Source: Actinomadura sp. KC345
GTDB lineage: Bacteria > Actinomycetota > Actinomycetes > Streptosporangiales > Streptosporangiaceae
Reading direction: 5' to 3'
DNA: 38,381 nt
Assembly (NCBI RefSeq): GCF_004348515.1
Contig: NZ_SMKH01000038.1
Span: 1 to 38,381, forward strand
The notes under the pieces are model-generated. The model saw only the letters and a program-made list of their open reading frames with translations, did no database searches and was not told the DNA's origin. Shown one piece after another: positions 6,836 through 15,006 of the stretch. Position 1 is the first letter of the stretch, and each line of letters begins with the position of its first letter. The position numbers and the translations under genes are program-made.

Positions 6836-8098
6836 TCAGGCCGCGCAGTACTGGCCCTCCTTGCCGATCACCCGGTAGGGGCAGTCGGCGTAGTCGGTCA
6901 GCCGCAGCAGGGCCTCGCGGCTGCGCTGGACCTCCCGGTCGATCGCGGACGGCGGCGGGTAGAAGCCGCTCCCGCCCAGCTCGAACGTGTACGAGAAGAT
7001 GCGGTACTGGCCCCACGTCCAGTCGATGGTCGTGCCGTCGGTGATGTACAGGTCGCTGGACTGCTGCGGGACGAAGCGGTTCGTCCCGGCCAGCTCCCGT
7101 CCGATCGTGCGGTGGGCGGCCTCGTCGTCCGCGGTCATGGTCCCGGGGACCGTGTTGTCGTAGGTGTAGCCGAACGGCCACAGCACCAGTTCCGCCACCG
7201 TGTGGATGTCCAGGAACATCTTGAGCTGCTGGCGGCCGCCGACGACCCGGCTGCGCACGAAGTCGGCGATCACCTTGGTCTCGGGGGCCGATTCCGCGCG
7301 GGGGCCCCGGTAGGTCTGGCTGGCGCCGTTGCCGGACGAGCCGCCGCAGCACCCCCACCGGTAGGCGAAGTTGCGGTTCAGGTCCGTGCCCGTCGATCCC
7401 GCGTTGGGCTGGCGGTTCTTGCGCCACATCCTGCCCGGGGAGGTGTCGCTCGTCATGTCGTAGACCTGGCCGTCCGGGTTGACCATCGGCATGACGTAGA
7501 TCTCGCGGTCGTTCACCAGGTTCGTGATGCGGCTGTCGGTCCCGTGGCCGTCGGTGAGCTGCCCGATGTAGTCGAGCGCCTGCTCGGCGGTGAGCCGCTC
7601 CCGCGCGTGGATGTTCGCGATGACGAGCACCTCGGGCTCGTTCTCGTCGGCCGCCGCGTTGTCGCTGATCTTCACGCCGACGATGTCGCGTCCCTGGTAC
7701 GACCGCCCGGCGACGAAGCGGCGGGCGATCTGCGGGTGATCGGCGACGACGGAGTCGACTTCCTGCAGCATTTCGGCGAACGTGTGGTACGACGTCGCCG
7801 CCCTGGTCGGAGCCGGGGCCGGAGACGGCGCCGTCCGTACCGTGAAGCCGAGCCTCCGTATGGCCTGGACCTCGGAGGGGATGGCGGTGACCGTGAGCTC
7901 ACCCGCCCGGACGTCGTCGATCGCCGCTCCGGTCCGCGCCACCTGCGTGCGCTGCTGGACGGTACTGGGGCCGCTCACCAGGTACTGCACGGCGGCCTCC
8001 GGGTCCGGGGCCGACGCGGCCGGGGGAGCGGCGACGAGAGCCAGGACGAGCGCCGAGGGGATCGTGAGGAGGGAGCACAGTCTCCGTGCTTTGTTCAT
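6836..8098 (-). CDS. Secreted M14 zinc carboxypeptidase
   Basis: The 420-residue protein has a signal peptide ending near ASA (residue 30), a propeptide-like N-terminal region and an M14 domain from about residue 105. Zinc ligands are His164 and Glu167 in NIHARE, and the later His in FLDIHT. DLNRNF is the carboxylate-binding block, and the catalytic Glu is in YTFELGG. It should remove C-terminal residues from peptides outside the cell. The start is taken as ATG 8098 (AGGTG six bases upstream), which places the signal peptide at the N-terminus; an upstream in-frame start (8134) would add 12 residues. Four or more Cys (CCGG, DCPY, YCAA) suggest disulphides. Confidence 0.88.
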   Translation of the reverse strand: MNKARRLCSLLTIPSALVLALVAAPPAASAPDPEAAVQYLVSGPSTVQQRTQVARTGAAIDDVRAGELTVTAIPSEVQAIRRLGFTVRTAPSPAPAPTRAATSYHTFAEMLQEVDSVVADHPQIARRFVAGRSYQGRDIVGVKISDNAAADENEPEVLVIANIHARERLTAEQALDYIGQLTDGHGTDSRITNLVNDREIYVMPMVNPDGQVYDMTSDTSPGRMWRKNRQPNAGSTGTDLNRNFAYRWGCCGGSSGNGASQTYRGPRAESAPETKVIADFVRSRVVGGRQQLKMFLDIHTVAELVLWPFGYTYDNTVPGTMTADDEAAHRTIGRELAGTNRFVPQQSSDLYITDGTTIDWTWGQYRIFSYTFELGGSGFYPPPSAIDREVQRSREALLRLTDYADCPYRVIGKEGQYCAA

Positions 8099-8310
8099 GG
8101 GGCACCTGCAATCGGGCGCTGGCGGTGCCGTCACGATGAACCGGAAGCCGTCCGCCTGACAATGGCCGCCCGTCCCACCGCGGAATCACCTCGCGAAACC
8201 GGCCCGGTGTGAGAATCACCAGTCCAGCGCCTCAGGGACGCGCACCGCGGGCGCGGTTTTCAGTGCCGATCAGGGCCGATGTGAAATTTCAGCCCCGCCG
8301 GCGCTCGCTC

Positions 8311-8400
8311 GAACGGGCCGTTCCCCACGGGCGGCGCTGGGGAGGCTGTAACGGGTCCCATCGGAGGGTGACCGTTACGGACGTATCGAACGGCCCTTTT
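8311..8400. other. Nested inverted repeats in the 560-base gap between 8099 and 8658
   Basis: An outer pair GGGCCGTTC (8315-8323) / GAACGGCCC (8388-8396), followed by TTTT, encloses an inner pair GTAACGG (8348-8354) / CCGTTAC (8372-8378). No gene is visible in the gap. This could be a structured RNA, a terminator or operator sites. Nothing else convincing is seen between 8099 and 8311. Confidence 0.45.
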
Positions 8401-8444
8401 GTGACCTGGCCGCAAAAGAATTCTCAATGACCTGCCTCTGGGTG

Positions 8445-8473
8445 TTGACCGCTCAATGACAATTGCTTATCGT
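8445..8473 (+). promoter_or_regulatory. Promoter of the small secreted protein gene
   Basis: TTGACC (8445-8450), 17 bases, TATCGT (8468-8473). The predicted start near 8480 falls inside the palindrome at 8477-8494. The untranslated leader would be about 180 bases. Confidence 0.55.
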
Positions 8474-8476
8474 TCG

Positions 8477-8494
8477 AGTAGAACGCGTTCTACT
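8477..8494. promoter_or_regulatory. 18-bp perfect palindrome, KstR-like TetR operator
   Basis: AGTAGAACGCGTTCTACT is self-complementary over 18 bases and contains TnnAACnnGTTnnA, the known consensus of the cholesterol-catabolism repressor KstR. It covers the predicted transcription start, so binding would repress the secreted protein gene. The match is seen directly; that KstR itself binds is inference. Confidence 0.6.
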
Positions 8495-8658
8495 TGCGGA
8501 ACCTCACGTCGATGTGGACGAATGGTTGCCGCGGCTCCCAGTCCTGGATTCACCGGGCCTTCGTCCATTCGGCATGGGCGGAGTTCCGCGTGGGTCGAAG
8601 GACCTCCCACCCCGTTCCCCGGGTGCAGGCGCGACGCCCGCAGTTCGAGAGGACTCGC

Positions 8659-9141
8659 ATGTCCCGCACCAAGAAACTGGCCGCCCTGGCCTCGACCACC
8701 GCGGCGGCCGCCCTCACCGTCGCCGTGACCGCCACCCCCGCCCTGGCCTGGACGCCCGGCGACTTCACCGCCACCCTCAACGGGAACATGGTCATCGACG
8801 CGGGCATCGCCGCCGAGTGCACCGACTCCACGCTGAGCGGCACCATCGACGCCGACGGCAACCTCACGATCACCTCGGCCTCCGTCAGCGGCTGCGGTGT
8901 CACCGTCACGCCCGAGGGCCTGCCGTGGTCCGGCAGCCTCAGCGGCGGCGTCGCGTCCTTCAACGGCTTCTCGATGAGCGCCGTCGGATGCACCTTCGGC
9001 GGCGACATCACCGGCAGCTTCACCGGCACCGACCTCCCGGTCACCGCCACCTTCACGGAACAGACCGTCAACCGGACCAGCGGCTTCCTCTGCCCCGGCT
9101 CCGCGACCGTCACCGCGACGTACGACTTCGCCGCGGCCTGA
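8659..9141 (+). CDS. Small secreted Cys-containing beta-rich protein
   Basis: The 160-residue protein has a classical signal peptide (basic MSRTKK, hydrophobic core, ALA cleavage near residue 31) and an exported domain of about 129 residues rich in Thr, Ser and Gly with alternating polar and hydrophobic residues, suggesting a beta-sandwich. Four Cys (AEC, SGC, VGC, FLC) could make two disulphides. I do not recognise a family or function. The start follows GAGAGGA by five bases. A promoter and KstR-like palindrome lie upstream and a perfect terminator downstream, so it is a single-gene transcript that may respond to steroid or acyl-CoA signals. Confidence 0.8.
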   Translation: MSRTKKLAALASTTAAAALTVAVTATPALAWTPGDFTATLNGNMVIDAGIAAECTDSTLSGTIDADGNLTITSASVSGCGVTVTPEGLPWSGSLSGGVASFNGFSMSAVGCTFGGDITGSFTGTDLPVTATFTEQTVNRTSGFLCPGSATVTATYDFAAA

Positions 9142-9145
9142 CCCC

Positions 9146-9184
9146 GAGGACCGGCCCGGCCCGACGTCACCCGGGCCGGTCCTC
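9146..9184 (+). terminator. Terminator of the small secreted protein gene
   Basis: GAGGACCGGCCCGG and its exact complement form a 14-bp stem with an 11-base loop, five bases after the stop codon. There is no T-run, as is common in high-GC actinomycetes. Confidence 0.7.
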
Positions 9185-9491
9185 ACCCCGCGCCCCCGGC
9201 GGCCCCCCGGCCGGGGGCACGGTGGTGCGGATACCCGACGCCCCCCAGTTCGTCGCCTGCATTTCAACGGCCGTCCATATCCCCCGTCTGGGGCGGTGGA
9301 AACCCTTTTCAGTAACGTGCGGAAAAGTAGGAAGTACCCGTTCTGTTAACCCCATAGCGAATTGCTCGTCCGGGCCCGCACAGGTAAGAAGGCGGCAGTG
9401 CGGTGGCAGCAGCCCTCGGCGAGAAACTCCGCTCCCGGGAGGCCCGATCAAACGCACCGCGGCGTCCGGCGACGTCAGAGAGCGCCCGCAG

Positions 9492-9817
9492 TTGAGCGAC
9501 TCGCCCGGCCTCCGTCTGGACCCGCCGCACGTGTGGGTGACCGAGAACCCCACCGTCCTTGCCCTGGCCGTGCGGCGGCTGGGTGAGCGCTGCCCTCCTC
9601 TGGTGTGCTCGTCGGGCTGGCCGAACAGCGCCGTCGTCCGGCTGCTGAGAGCGGCCGGCCGCTCTGGGGCCCGCATCCGCCGGCGGGCCGCGTGACCGTG
9701 GCGCCCTGGGACGACGCTCTGGCGGAGGCGCTGCGGGACCGTGACGCCGCGATCCTGGAGGAGGCCGTGGCAGGTTCCCTTCTCGCGGACCTGAAAGCGG
9801 CCTCTCCGAGTCGATAA
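9492..9817 (+). pseudogene. Remnant of a JetD-like (TIGR02679/DUF2399) protein
   Basis: Two fragments in different frames resemble the C-terminal half of TIGR02679-type proteins. The first (about 9492-9685) reads VWVTENPTVLALAV...PPLVCSSGWPNSAVVRLLRAA; the second (9692-9817) reads APWDDALAEALRDR...EEAVAGSLLADL. The central region between them, expected to hold the YHGDFDWPG-type motif, is missing, and there is a frame change at the junction. TIGR02679 proteins are the nuclease-like JetD of Wadjet-type plasmid defence in some actinomycetes. The other Jet genes are absent. The 9185-9491 stretch before it shows no clear gene. The match is from memory of the family, so confidence is moderate. Confidence 0.5.
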
Positions 9818-9904
9818 CTGTGTGTCACTGATCGATTGCATAACGGGGTCGAGGGGGAAGGACCCTTCGCGGTTGCGGCTTCGAGGCGCGGAGGCGATGC
9901 CCCG

Positions 9905-11300
9905 GTGAGCGAGATCCCGACAGTTCCCACGACCGTCGTCCGGCCTGGTGACAAGCGGTATCCGGCGCTCAGCCGGGGCTTCAACCAGCGGTGGATCGGC
10001 GAGCCGGAGTACGTGCGGCTGGTGCGGACGCCCGAGGAGGCGAGGGCGGCGCTGGCCGAGGCGGTGGACGAGGCCCCGCAGAACCCGGAGCGGACGCGGA
10101 TCACGGTGAAGGCCGGCGGGCACTGCTACGAGGACTTCGTCTGCGGCGAGGACGTGCGGGTCATCCTCGACGGCAGCCCGATGTGCGGCATGTCCTACGA
10201 CAGCGCCATGCGGGCCTACTGCGTCGAGGCCGGGGCGACGAACTGGCACGTCTACAGCCACCTGTACCCGGTCAGCGGGAAGGCGCTGCCCGGTGGGTCG
10301 TGCTATTCGGTGGGGCTCGGCGGGCACATTCCCGCGGGCGGGAACTTCGGCGCCGTGACCCGGTTCTGGTTCCGGGGGCTGCCCGAGCCGCCGAGGCAGG
10401 TGCTCCTGGCCGCGCTCGCCTGGGACTGGGAGGACTTCACCGAGGACGAGTTCGCCGCACTCGTGACCGCCTACGGGGAGTACTTCCATGAGCATCAGGA
10501 CGCCGCCTCGGCGGCGGGGAAGCTGTTCGGGCTGCTCAAGCTCAACCATGTGAGCAACGGACAGATCGGGCTCCTGGCGCAGGTCGACGCGGACGATCCC
10601 GACGGGCCGCAGGCGATGACCGACTTCCTCCGGGCCGTCGATGGCCGGATCGGGCCGTCCGCGACGAAGATGAGGTCGGTGATGGGCGAGCACTTCGTCC
10701 ACATGGACATTCCCCGGGTGATGCCGTGGTTGACGGCCACCCAGGCGCTGAACGCCAGCGGGGAGAACCGATGCGGGAAGTACAAGTCCGCCTACCTGAG
10801 GAAACCGTTCACCGAACGGCAGATCGGCGCGATGTGGGCCTACCTCGGCAAGGAGAAGTACACCGACTACGTGAACAAGCAGGCGCTCATCCAGGTCGAC
10901 TCGTATGGCGGCGCCATCAACAGGCCCCCTGCACGACACGGCGGTGCGGCAGCGCGATTCCGTTCTGAAACTCCAGTACCAGGTCTACTGGACGAGGCAC
11001 GACCCCGACGAGGAGGCCCACTTCGCATGGATCCGCGACACCTACAGGGCGACGTTCGCCGACACCGGCGGCGTGCCCGTGGCCGGCGGCGACATCACGG
11101 ACGGCTGTTACATCGGGTATCCGGACACCGACCTGAACGACGGGCGCTGGAACGAGTCGGAGCAGTCCTGGGGGACGCTCTACTACAAGGACGCCTACGA
11201 GAAACTGCAGGAGATCAAGCGGTACTGGGACCCGCTGAACGTGTTCCGTCACGCGCAGTCGATCCGCCCCGGCGGCGATTCGCGACCCGGCGCCACGTGA
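9905..11300 (+). pseudogene. BBE-type FAD-linked oxidase, frameshifted at a C5 run
   Basis: The frame from GTG 9905 (GGAGG ten bases upstream) encodes an FAD-binding (VAO/PCMH) domain. TVKAGGHCYEDF supplies a likely 8-alpha-histidyl His, and GGSCYSVGLGGH supplies the Cys of a bicovalent flavin, as in berberine-bridge-enzyme-like oxidases. After GGAINRP the coding pattern moves by one base at CCCCC (10925-10929). The new frame gives HDTAVRQRDSVLKLQYQVYWT and the C-terminal BBE block (KRYWDPLNVFRHAQSI) to 11300. Removing one C gives an uninterrupted protein of about 464 residues. Left as is, the product loses the BBE domain. Either a real lesion or a homopolymer error. Substrate is unknown; the family oxidises sugars, alkaloids and polyketides. 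Confidence 0.75.
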
Positions 11301-11309
11301 CGCCGGGTC
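11284..11309 (+). terminator. Putative terminator overlapping the oxidase stop codon
   Basis: GACCCGGCG and CGCCGGGTC form a 9-bp stem with an 8-base loop that contains the TGA stop codon. No T-run follows. Confidence 0.4.
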
Positions 11310-11434
11310 ACGGTACATCTCGCCTTTATTGCATTCGTTGACAATACTTGCGGGTGTGACTGCGGGGACAGTAGCTTCGTCGAGCGAGTGGATGGAGTGC
11401 CGGGCCCAGGCGGCCTGAACCGGCTGGGGAGTCC

Positions 11435-12685
11435 ATGAAGAAGCGTACCGACCGGAAGATCGCCATCGCGGGCACCGCGGCGGCGGCCGTGCTGCTGCCC
11501 GCCGTCATGGTCGGCCTCGCGCAGGCCGGTGTCGGCGTGCCGAAGGGCGGCTCGGAGGCCGCGGGCGACTCCGACCCGGTGCCCTCGTTCGGCCCCGCGA
11601 CGCAGCCCGCGGCCCCGGGAACGGTGTCCCCCTCGAAGTCGCCGAAGCCGGCGAAGCTGCCCGAGGTGCCGGCGAACACCCGCCCGTTCGACACGGGCGG
11701 CGGCTCGCCGCTGCCGAACGACCCCGACCGCAACGCCGGCAACCGCGGCAAGAAGCCGAAGCTGCCGCCCGGCAGCGGGTCGGGCGAGTACGCCAAGGCC
11801 CCCAACGGCGCCACCGTCACCGGCGTCAAGAAGCTCAACTCGCGGATCTTCGACGTCACCATCGCCTCCCCGGCGCTCGGCGCGAAGGTGCGGACGCGCG
11901 TGATGGTCCCGAAGGGCTGGAAGGCCGGCTCCTCCAAGTCGTGGCCGACCGTGTACGCCTACCACGGCGGCAACAACAACTCCACGTCCTGGACGAAGGA
12001 CTCCGACATCGAGCAGGTCATCGGGCCTTACAACGCGATGGTCGTCATGCCCGAGGGCGGCTGGAACGGCTCGTACGCCAACTGGTACAACGGCGGCAAG
12101 GGCGGCATCCCCGGGTGGGAGACCCATCACATCCGCGAGGTCATCCCGCTGATGGAGCGCAACTTCGGCGCGGGGTCGACCCGCGCCGCGATCGGCCTGT
12201 CGTCCGGCGGGCAGGGCGCCATCATCTATGCCGAGCGCCACCGCGGGCTGTTCAAGTACGCCGCCTCCTACAGCGGCGCCCTCAACATCAGCGCCCCCGG
12301 CATGCCGGCCATCCTCACGGCCATGAACCGGGACTCGGGCACCGCCATCTGGGGCGACCCGATCACCGCGCGGGCCAACTGGCGCGCCCATGACGCGACC
12401 GTGAACGTCGCCAAGCTCAAGGGCACGGGCGTCTACGTCTCGTCCGGGAACGGGCAGCCCGGCCCCTTCGACCCCCCGGACACGCCGCCCCACCACGCCG
12501 GGCGGATCGGTGAGCAGCTCTCCGGCATCATGACCGAGAACTTCGTCGCGGCGGCCAAGCGGGCGGGCGTCCCCGTCACCTCCCACCTGTACGGGCCGGG
12601 CATGCACAACTGGAAGTACTGGAGGCGCGAGCTGCGGCGCAGCTGGCCCGCCATCGCCTCCGCCATCGGGGCCCGCAAGTCCTGA
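11435..12685 (+). CDS. Secreted alpha/beta-hydrolase esterase (Ag85/FrmB-like), paralogue 2
   Basis: The 416-residue protein starts with a signal sequence or membrane anchor (KKRTDRK then a hydrophobic stretch, residues 8-31). A Pro/Lys/Gly-rich low-complexity spacer runs to about residue 120, then the esterase domain. Nucleophile elbow GLSSGG (Ser257) and the GMHNWKYW block (His391) match the gene at 9-989, as do the YHGG, MPEGGW and WGDP segments. It differs in its long spacer, which may reach through the cell wall. The start has GGGGAG just upstream. A TTGACA lies at 11338-11343 without a convincing -10. Substrate unknown. Confidence 0.86.
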   Translation: MKKRTDRKIAIAGTAAAAVLLPAVMVGLAQAGVGVPKGGSEAAGDSDPVPSFGPATQPAAPGTVSPSKSPKPAKLPEVPANTRPFDTGGGSPLPNDPDRNAGNRGKKPKLPPGSGSGEYAKAPNGATVTGVKKLNSRIFDVTIASPALGAKVRTRVMVPKGWKAGSSKSWPTVYAYHGGNNNSTSWTKDSDIEQVIGPYNAMVVMPEGGWNGSYANWYNGGKGGIPGWETHHIREVIPLMERNFGAGSTRAAIGLSSGGQGAIIYAERHRGLFKYAASYSGALNISAPGMPAILTAMNRDSGTAIWGDPITARANWRAHDATVNVAKLKGTGVYVSSGNGQPGPFDPPDTPPHHAGRIGEQLSGIMTENFVAAAKRAGVPVTSHLYGPGMHNWKYWRRELRRSWPAIASAIGARKS

Positions 12686-12712
12686 CGCCGCCGGGCGGCA
12701 AGGACCGGCCGG

Positions 12713-12718
12713 TAGCGT
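12713..12718 (+). promoter_or_regulatory. -10 element of a probable leaderless transcript
   Basis: TAGCGT lies 8 bases before ATG 12727 and no ribosome site is present, the arrangement seen for leaderless actinobacterial mRNAs. Confidence 0.45.
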
Positions 12719-12726
12719 GTCCGGCG

Positions 12727-13281
12727 ATGAAGGGATTCGCGCGGCGGGAGTTCCAGCTCGTGCTGCTCCGCCGGATGGCCGACTACCAGCCGGGCCTCGT
12801 CGAGGACGCGATGCGGGAGCTGGGCGCCCCCCGCACCGAGATGCGGGAGGTCAACGCCCGCTGGCAGCGCATGCTCCGGTCCCGTTCGTTCCCCTGCGGC
12901 ACGCGCCGCCACGAGGCCGTCCTCGGGCCGCCCGCCGGCACCCGGGAGCGGCGGATCGGGGACGTGGCCTGCGAGGTCGCCTGGTGGCCGCCGCTCAGCC
13001 TGTGGCCCGGCCTGCGCTTCGAGATCATGATGGCGCCGGGCGGGCCGGTCGTGCACGAGTGGCTCGTCCGCGACGAGGGTGTCCCCGCCCCGCGGCTGGA
13101 GAGCGTCGATGACCTCGTGCCCTGGTCGTGCGTGGTCGGCGACGTCGACGAGCGGTTCGGGACGGTGGCCCACCAGGACGGCGACGTGCCGAGCCGCTGG
13201 CACGCGACCCTCACCACGCCCGACGGCACGTTCGTGGCGCACTTCGTCTGGGGATTGCTCCAAACCGTCACCAGCGTCTGA
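12727..13281 (+). CDS. Conserved-looking hypothetical protein
   Basis: The 184-residue protein has no signal peptide or membrane segment and I do not recognise a family. Visible features are a basic N-terminal helix (KGFARREFQLVLLRRMADYQPGLVEDAMRELG), a central Trp/Pro-rich beta region (CEVAWWPPLSLWPGLRFEIMMAPGG) and a C-terminal THATLTTPDGTF-like strand pair. Strong codon bias supports it as a real gene. It has no ribosome site and appears leaderless. It is followed 88 bases later by the VOC gene. Confidence 0.7.
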   Translation: MKGFARREFQLVLLRRMADYQPGLVEDAMRELGAPRTEMREVNARWQRMLRSRSFPCGTRRHEAVLGPPAGTRERRIGDVACEVAWWPPLSLWPGLRFEIMMAPGGPVVHEWLVRDEGVPAPRLESVDDLVPWSCVVGDVDERFGTVAHQDGDVPSRWHATLTTPDGTFVAHFVWGLLQTVTSV

Positions 13282-13369
13282 ACATTGAGACGACCTTGGC
13301 GGTTTCCGAAAACGGAGATTGCGCGCACGTCCCTAGCGTGAAAGGCATGCGAGCCACGAAGGGCCTGCC

Positions 13370-14179
13370 ATGCCCGAAATGAACGGATTTCCTCCGGGCT
13401 TCGCGTCATGGGTCGAACTGGCCAGCTCGGACCTGGAGGCGTCGAGGGACTTCTACTGCGAGCTGTTCGGCTGGTATGTCTACACGCTGACCGCCGCCGA
13501 GGTCGGGGACTACGACGTGTTCACCCTCGGCGACGTCCAGGGGCCCGAGATCGGCGGGATGTTCGGACTCGCCGACGGATCACAGCGCTCGGCCTGGACG
13601 ATCTTCTTCCGCACCGACGACCTCCCGGCCAGGCTCGACGCCGTCCGCGAAGCCGGTGGCCAGGTCCTCGTCGAACCCATGAACGTCGCGGACCTCGGCC
13701 GGATGGCCCAGTGCGTCGACTCCCAGGGCGCCGACTTCGCCCTCTGGGTGCCCTACAACCTGAAGGGCGCCGGCGTCGTCGACGAGCCGTCCGCGATGTG
13801 CTGGGTCGAGCTGGCCTGCCCCGACATCGACGAGGCTCGCCGCTTCTACGGCCATGTCTTCGGCTGGAAGGCCGTCGACCGCCCCTACACCGCGCCCACC
13901 TACACCAACTGGAAGGTCGGCGGGTGGTCCGTGGCGGGCATGGTCTCCATGGACGAGCGATGGCCCTCGGACGGCCTTTCGCGCTGGACTCCGTACTTCT
14001 GGGTCACCGACTGCGACGCCGCCGCCGCGCGGGCCGCCGAACTCGGGGCCCGTGTCCGCATGCCGCCGGCCGACATCGAGCCCGGCCGCTACTCGATCCT
14101 CACCGACCCCACCGGCGCCCGCCTCGCCATCTTCACCCCGGCGAACGCGGACCTGCGCGCCGTCAAGGAGGCACCCTGA
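13370..14179 (+). CDS. Two-domain VOC/glyoxalase-superfamily protein
   Basis: The 269-residue protein consists of two vicinal-oxygen-chelate repeats of about 125 residues, at residues 10-125 and 140-260. Each begins with a WVEL(A) strand followed by SDLEASRDFYCELFGW or PDIDEARRFYGHVFGW. This resembles the actinobacterial Cfp30B / hydroxylase-type VOC proteins. The usual metal-ligand His and Glu of glyoxalase I are not obvious, so it may bind small molecules rather than catalyse. GAAGG lies upstream of the ATG. It converges on the TetR gene with a nine-base gap. Confidence 0.85.
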   Translation: MPEMNGFPPGFASWVELASSDLEASRDFYCELFGWYVYTLTAAEVGDYDVFTLGDVQGPEIGGMFGLADGSQRSAWTIFFRTDDLPARLDAVREAGGQVLVEPMNVADLGRMAQCVDSQGADFALWVPYNLKGAGVVDEPSAMCWVELACPDIDEARRFYGHVFGWKAVDRPYTAPTYTNWKVGGWSVAGMVSMDERWPSDGLSRWTPYFWVTDCDAAAARAAELGARVRMPPADIEPGRYSILTDPTGARLAIFTPANADLRAVKEAP

Positions 14180-14188
14180 GGCAGGGGC

Positions 14189-14854
14189 TCACCCGCCCGG
14201 CCCCGGCGATCCGTCGGCGGCGTGGAGGCGGGCCAGGAGCAGGAGGACGAGTTCGTCGATCAGGTCGTCCAGTGAGGCTTCGACCCAGCCGGCGTCCCAG
14301 TCGTGGAGGAGGCCGGTGATGCTGCCGGTGAAGGCGGCGGCGGCGATGCGGTAGTCGCGGTCGGCGATCTCGCCGCGTTCGGCGGCGGCGGCCGCCTCGG
14401 CGCAGATGAACTCGATCCAGCGGGCGCGGCGGGCGAGGCGCTGCCGGTCCATTCTCGGGCTCACGCCGACGACCTCGACGAAGGCGATCCGGATGCGGGC
14501 GCGGTCGGCGGTGATGCTCGCGGCGTAGGCGCGGAAGAGGCGGGCGGTGCGCTCGGCCAGGGGGAGTCCTTCGACGTCGGGCAGGGCGGCGATGACGGAC
14601 CGCTCGGCCGTGTCGTTGACCTCCAGGTGCAGGTCGGCGAGCACGTCCTCCAGGGAGTCGAACTCCTCGTAGAACTGGCGGGTGGACAGGCCGGCCGCCT
14701 CGCTGAGGCCCGCGACCGTGGTGGCCCGGTAGCCGGGGCCGCGGCCGAAGAGTTCGAGGCCCGCGTCCAGGAACCTGCGGCGGCGCTCGGCGCGCCGCTC
14801 CGCGGCGGATCTGCCGCCGTACCTGCCGGTCGGCGTCGCGCGCCTGCCTGCCAC
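14189..14854 (-). CDS. TetR-family transcriptional regulator
   Basis: The 221-residue protein has the TetR helix-turn-helix at residues 20-66 (RRRFLDAGLELFGRGPGYRATTVAGLSEAAGLSTRQFYEEFDSLEDVL) and an all-helical ligand domain after it. The start is GTG with AAGGAG upstream. It is divergent from the secreted beta-propeller gene, with 152 bases between them holding an imperfect dyad (14953-14978). The simplest model is that it represses that gene and itself. Ligand unknown. Confidence 0.9.
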   Translation of the reverse strand: MAGRRATPTGRYGGRSAAERRAERRRRFLDAGLELFGRGPGYRATTVAGLSEAAGLSTRQFYEEFDSLEDVLADLHLEVNDTAERSVIAALPDVEGLPLAERTARLFRAYAASITADRARIRIAFVEVVGVSPRMDRQRLARRARWIEFICAEAAAAAERGEIADRDYRIAAAAFTGSITGLLHDWDAGWVEASLDDLIDELVLLLLARLHAADGSPGPGG

Positions 14855-14952
14855 CTCGCTCCTTTCCGGCCCTGAGGCGGCCCGCCGAGAAGGCCTTGTG
14901 CCGCAAATGGGTCTTGTGCCGAGGGGCCCGTTGTCCTACCGTCCAGTAACCA

Positions 14953-14978
14953 AGTCAGAATACAGCCGTTTTCAGACT
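14953..14978. promoter_or_regulatory. Imperfect inverted repeat, candidate TetR operator
   Basis: AGTCAGAATA and TTTTCAGACT are complementary at 8 of 10 positions with a 6-base spacer. The dyad ends 18 bases before the AGGAGGT ribosome site of the beta-propeller gene and overlaps a -10-like CAGAAT. Confidence 0.4.
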
Positions 14979-15006
14979 GGAGACCCACCCCCCACAGGAG
15001 GTAGTG

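Noticed and set aside
11338..11343. TTGACA as a promoter of the second esterase gene
   Set aside because: No acceptable -10 hexamer occurs at 16-19 bases, so the promoter call is not supported.
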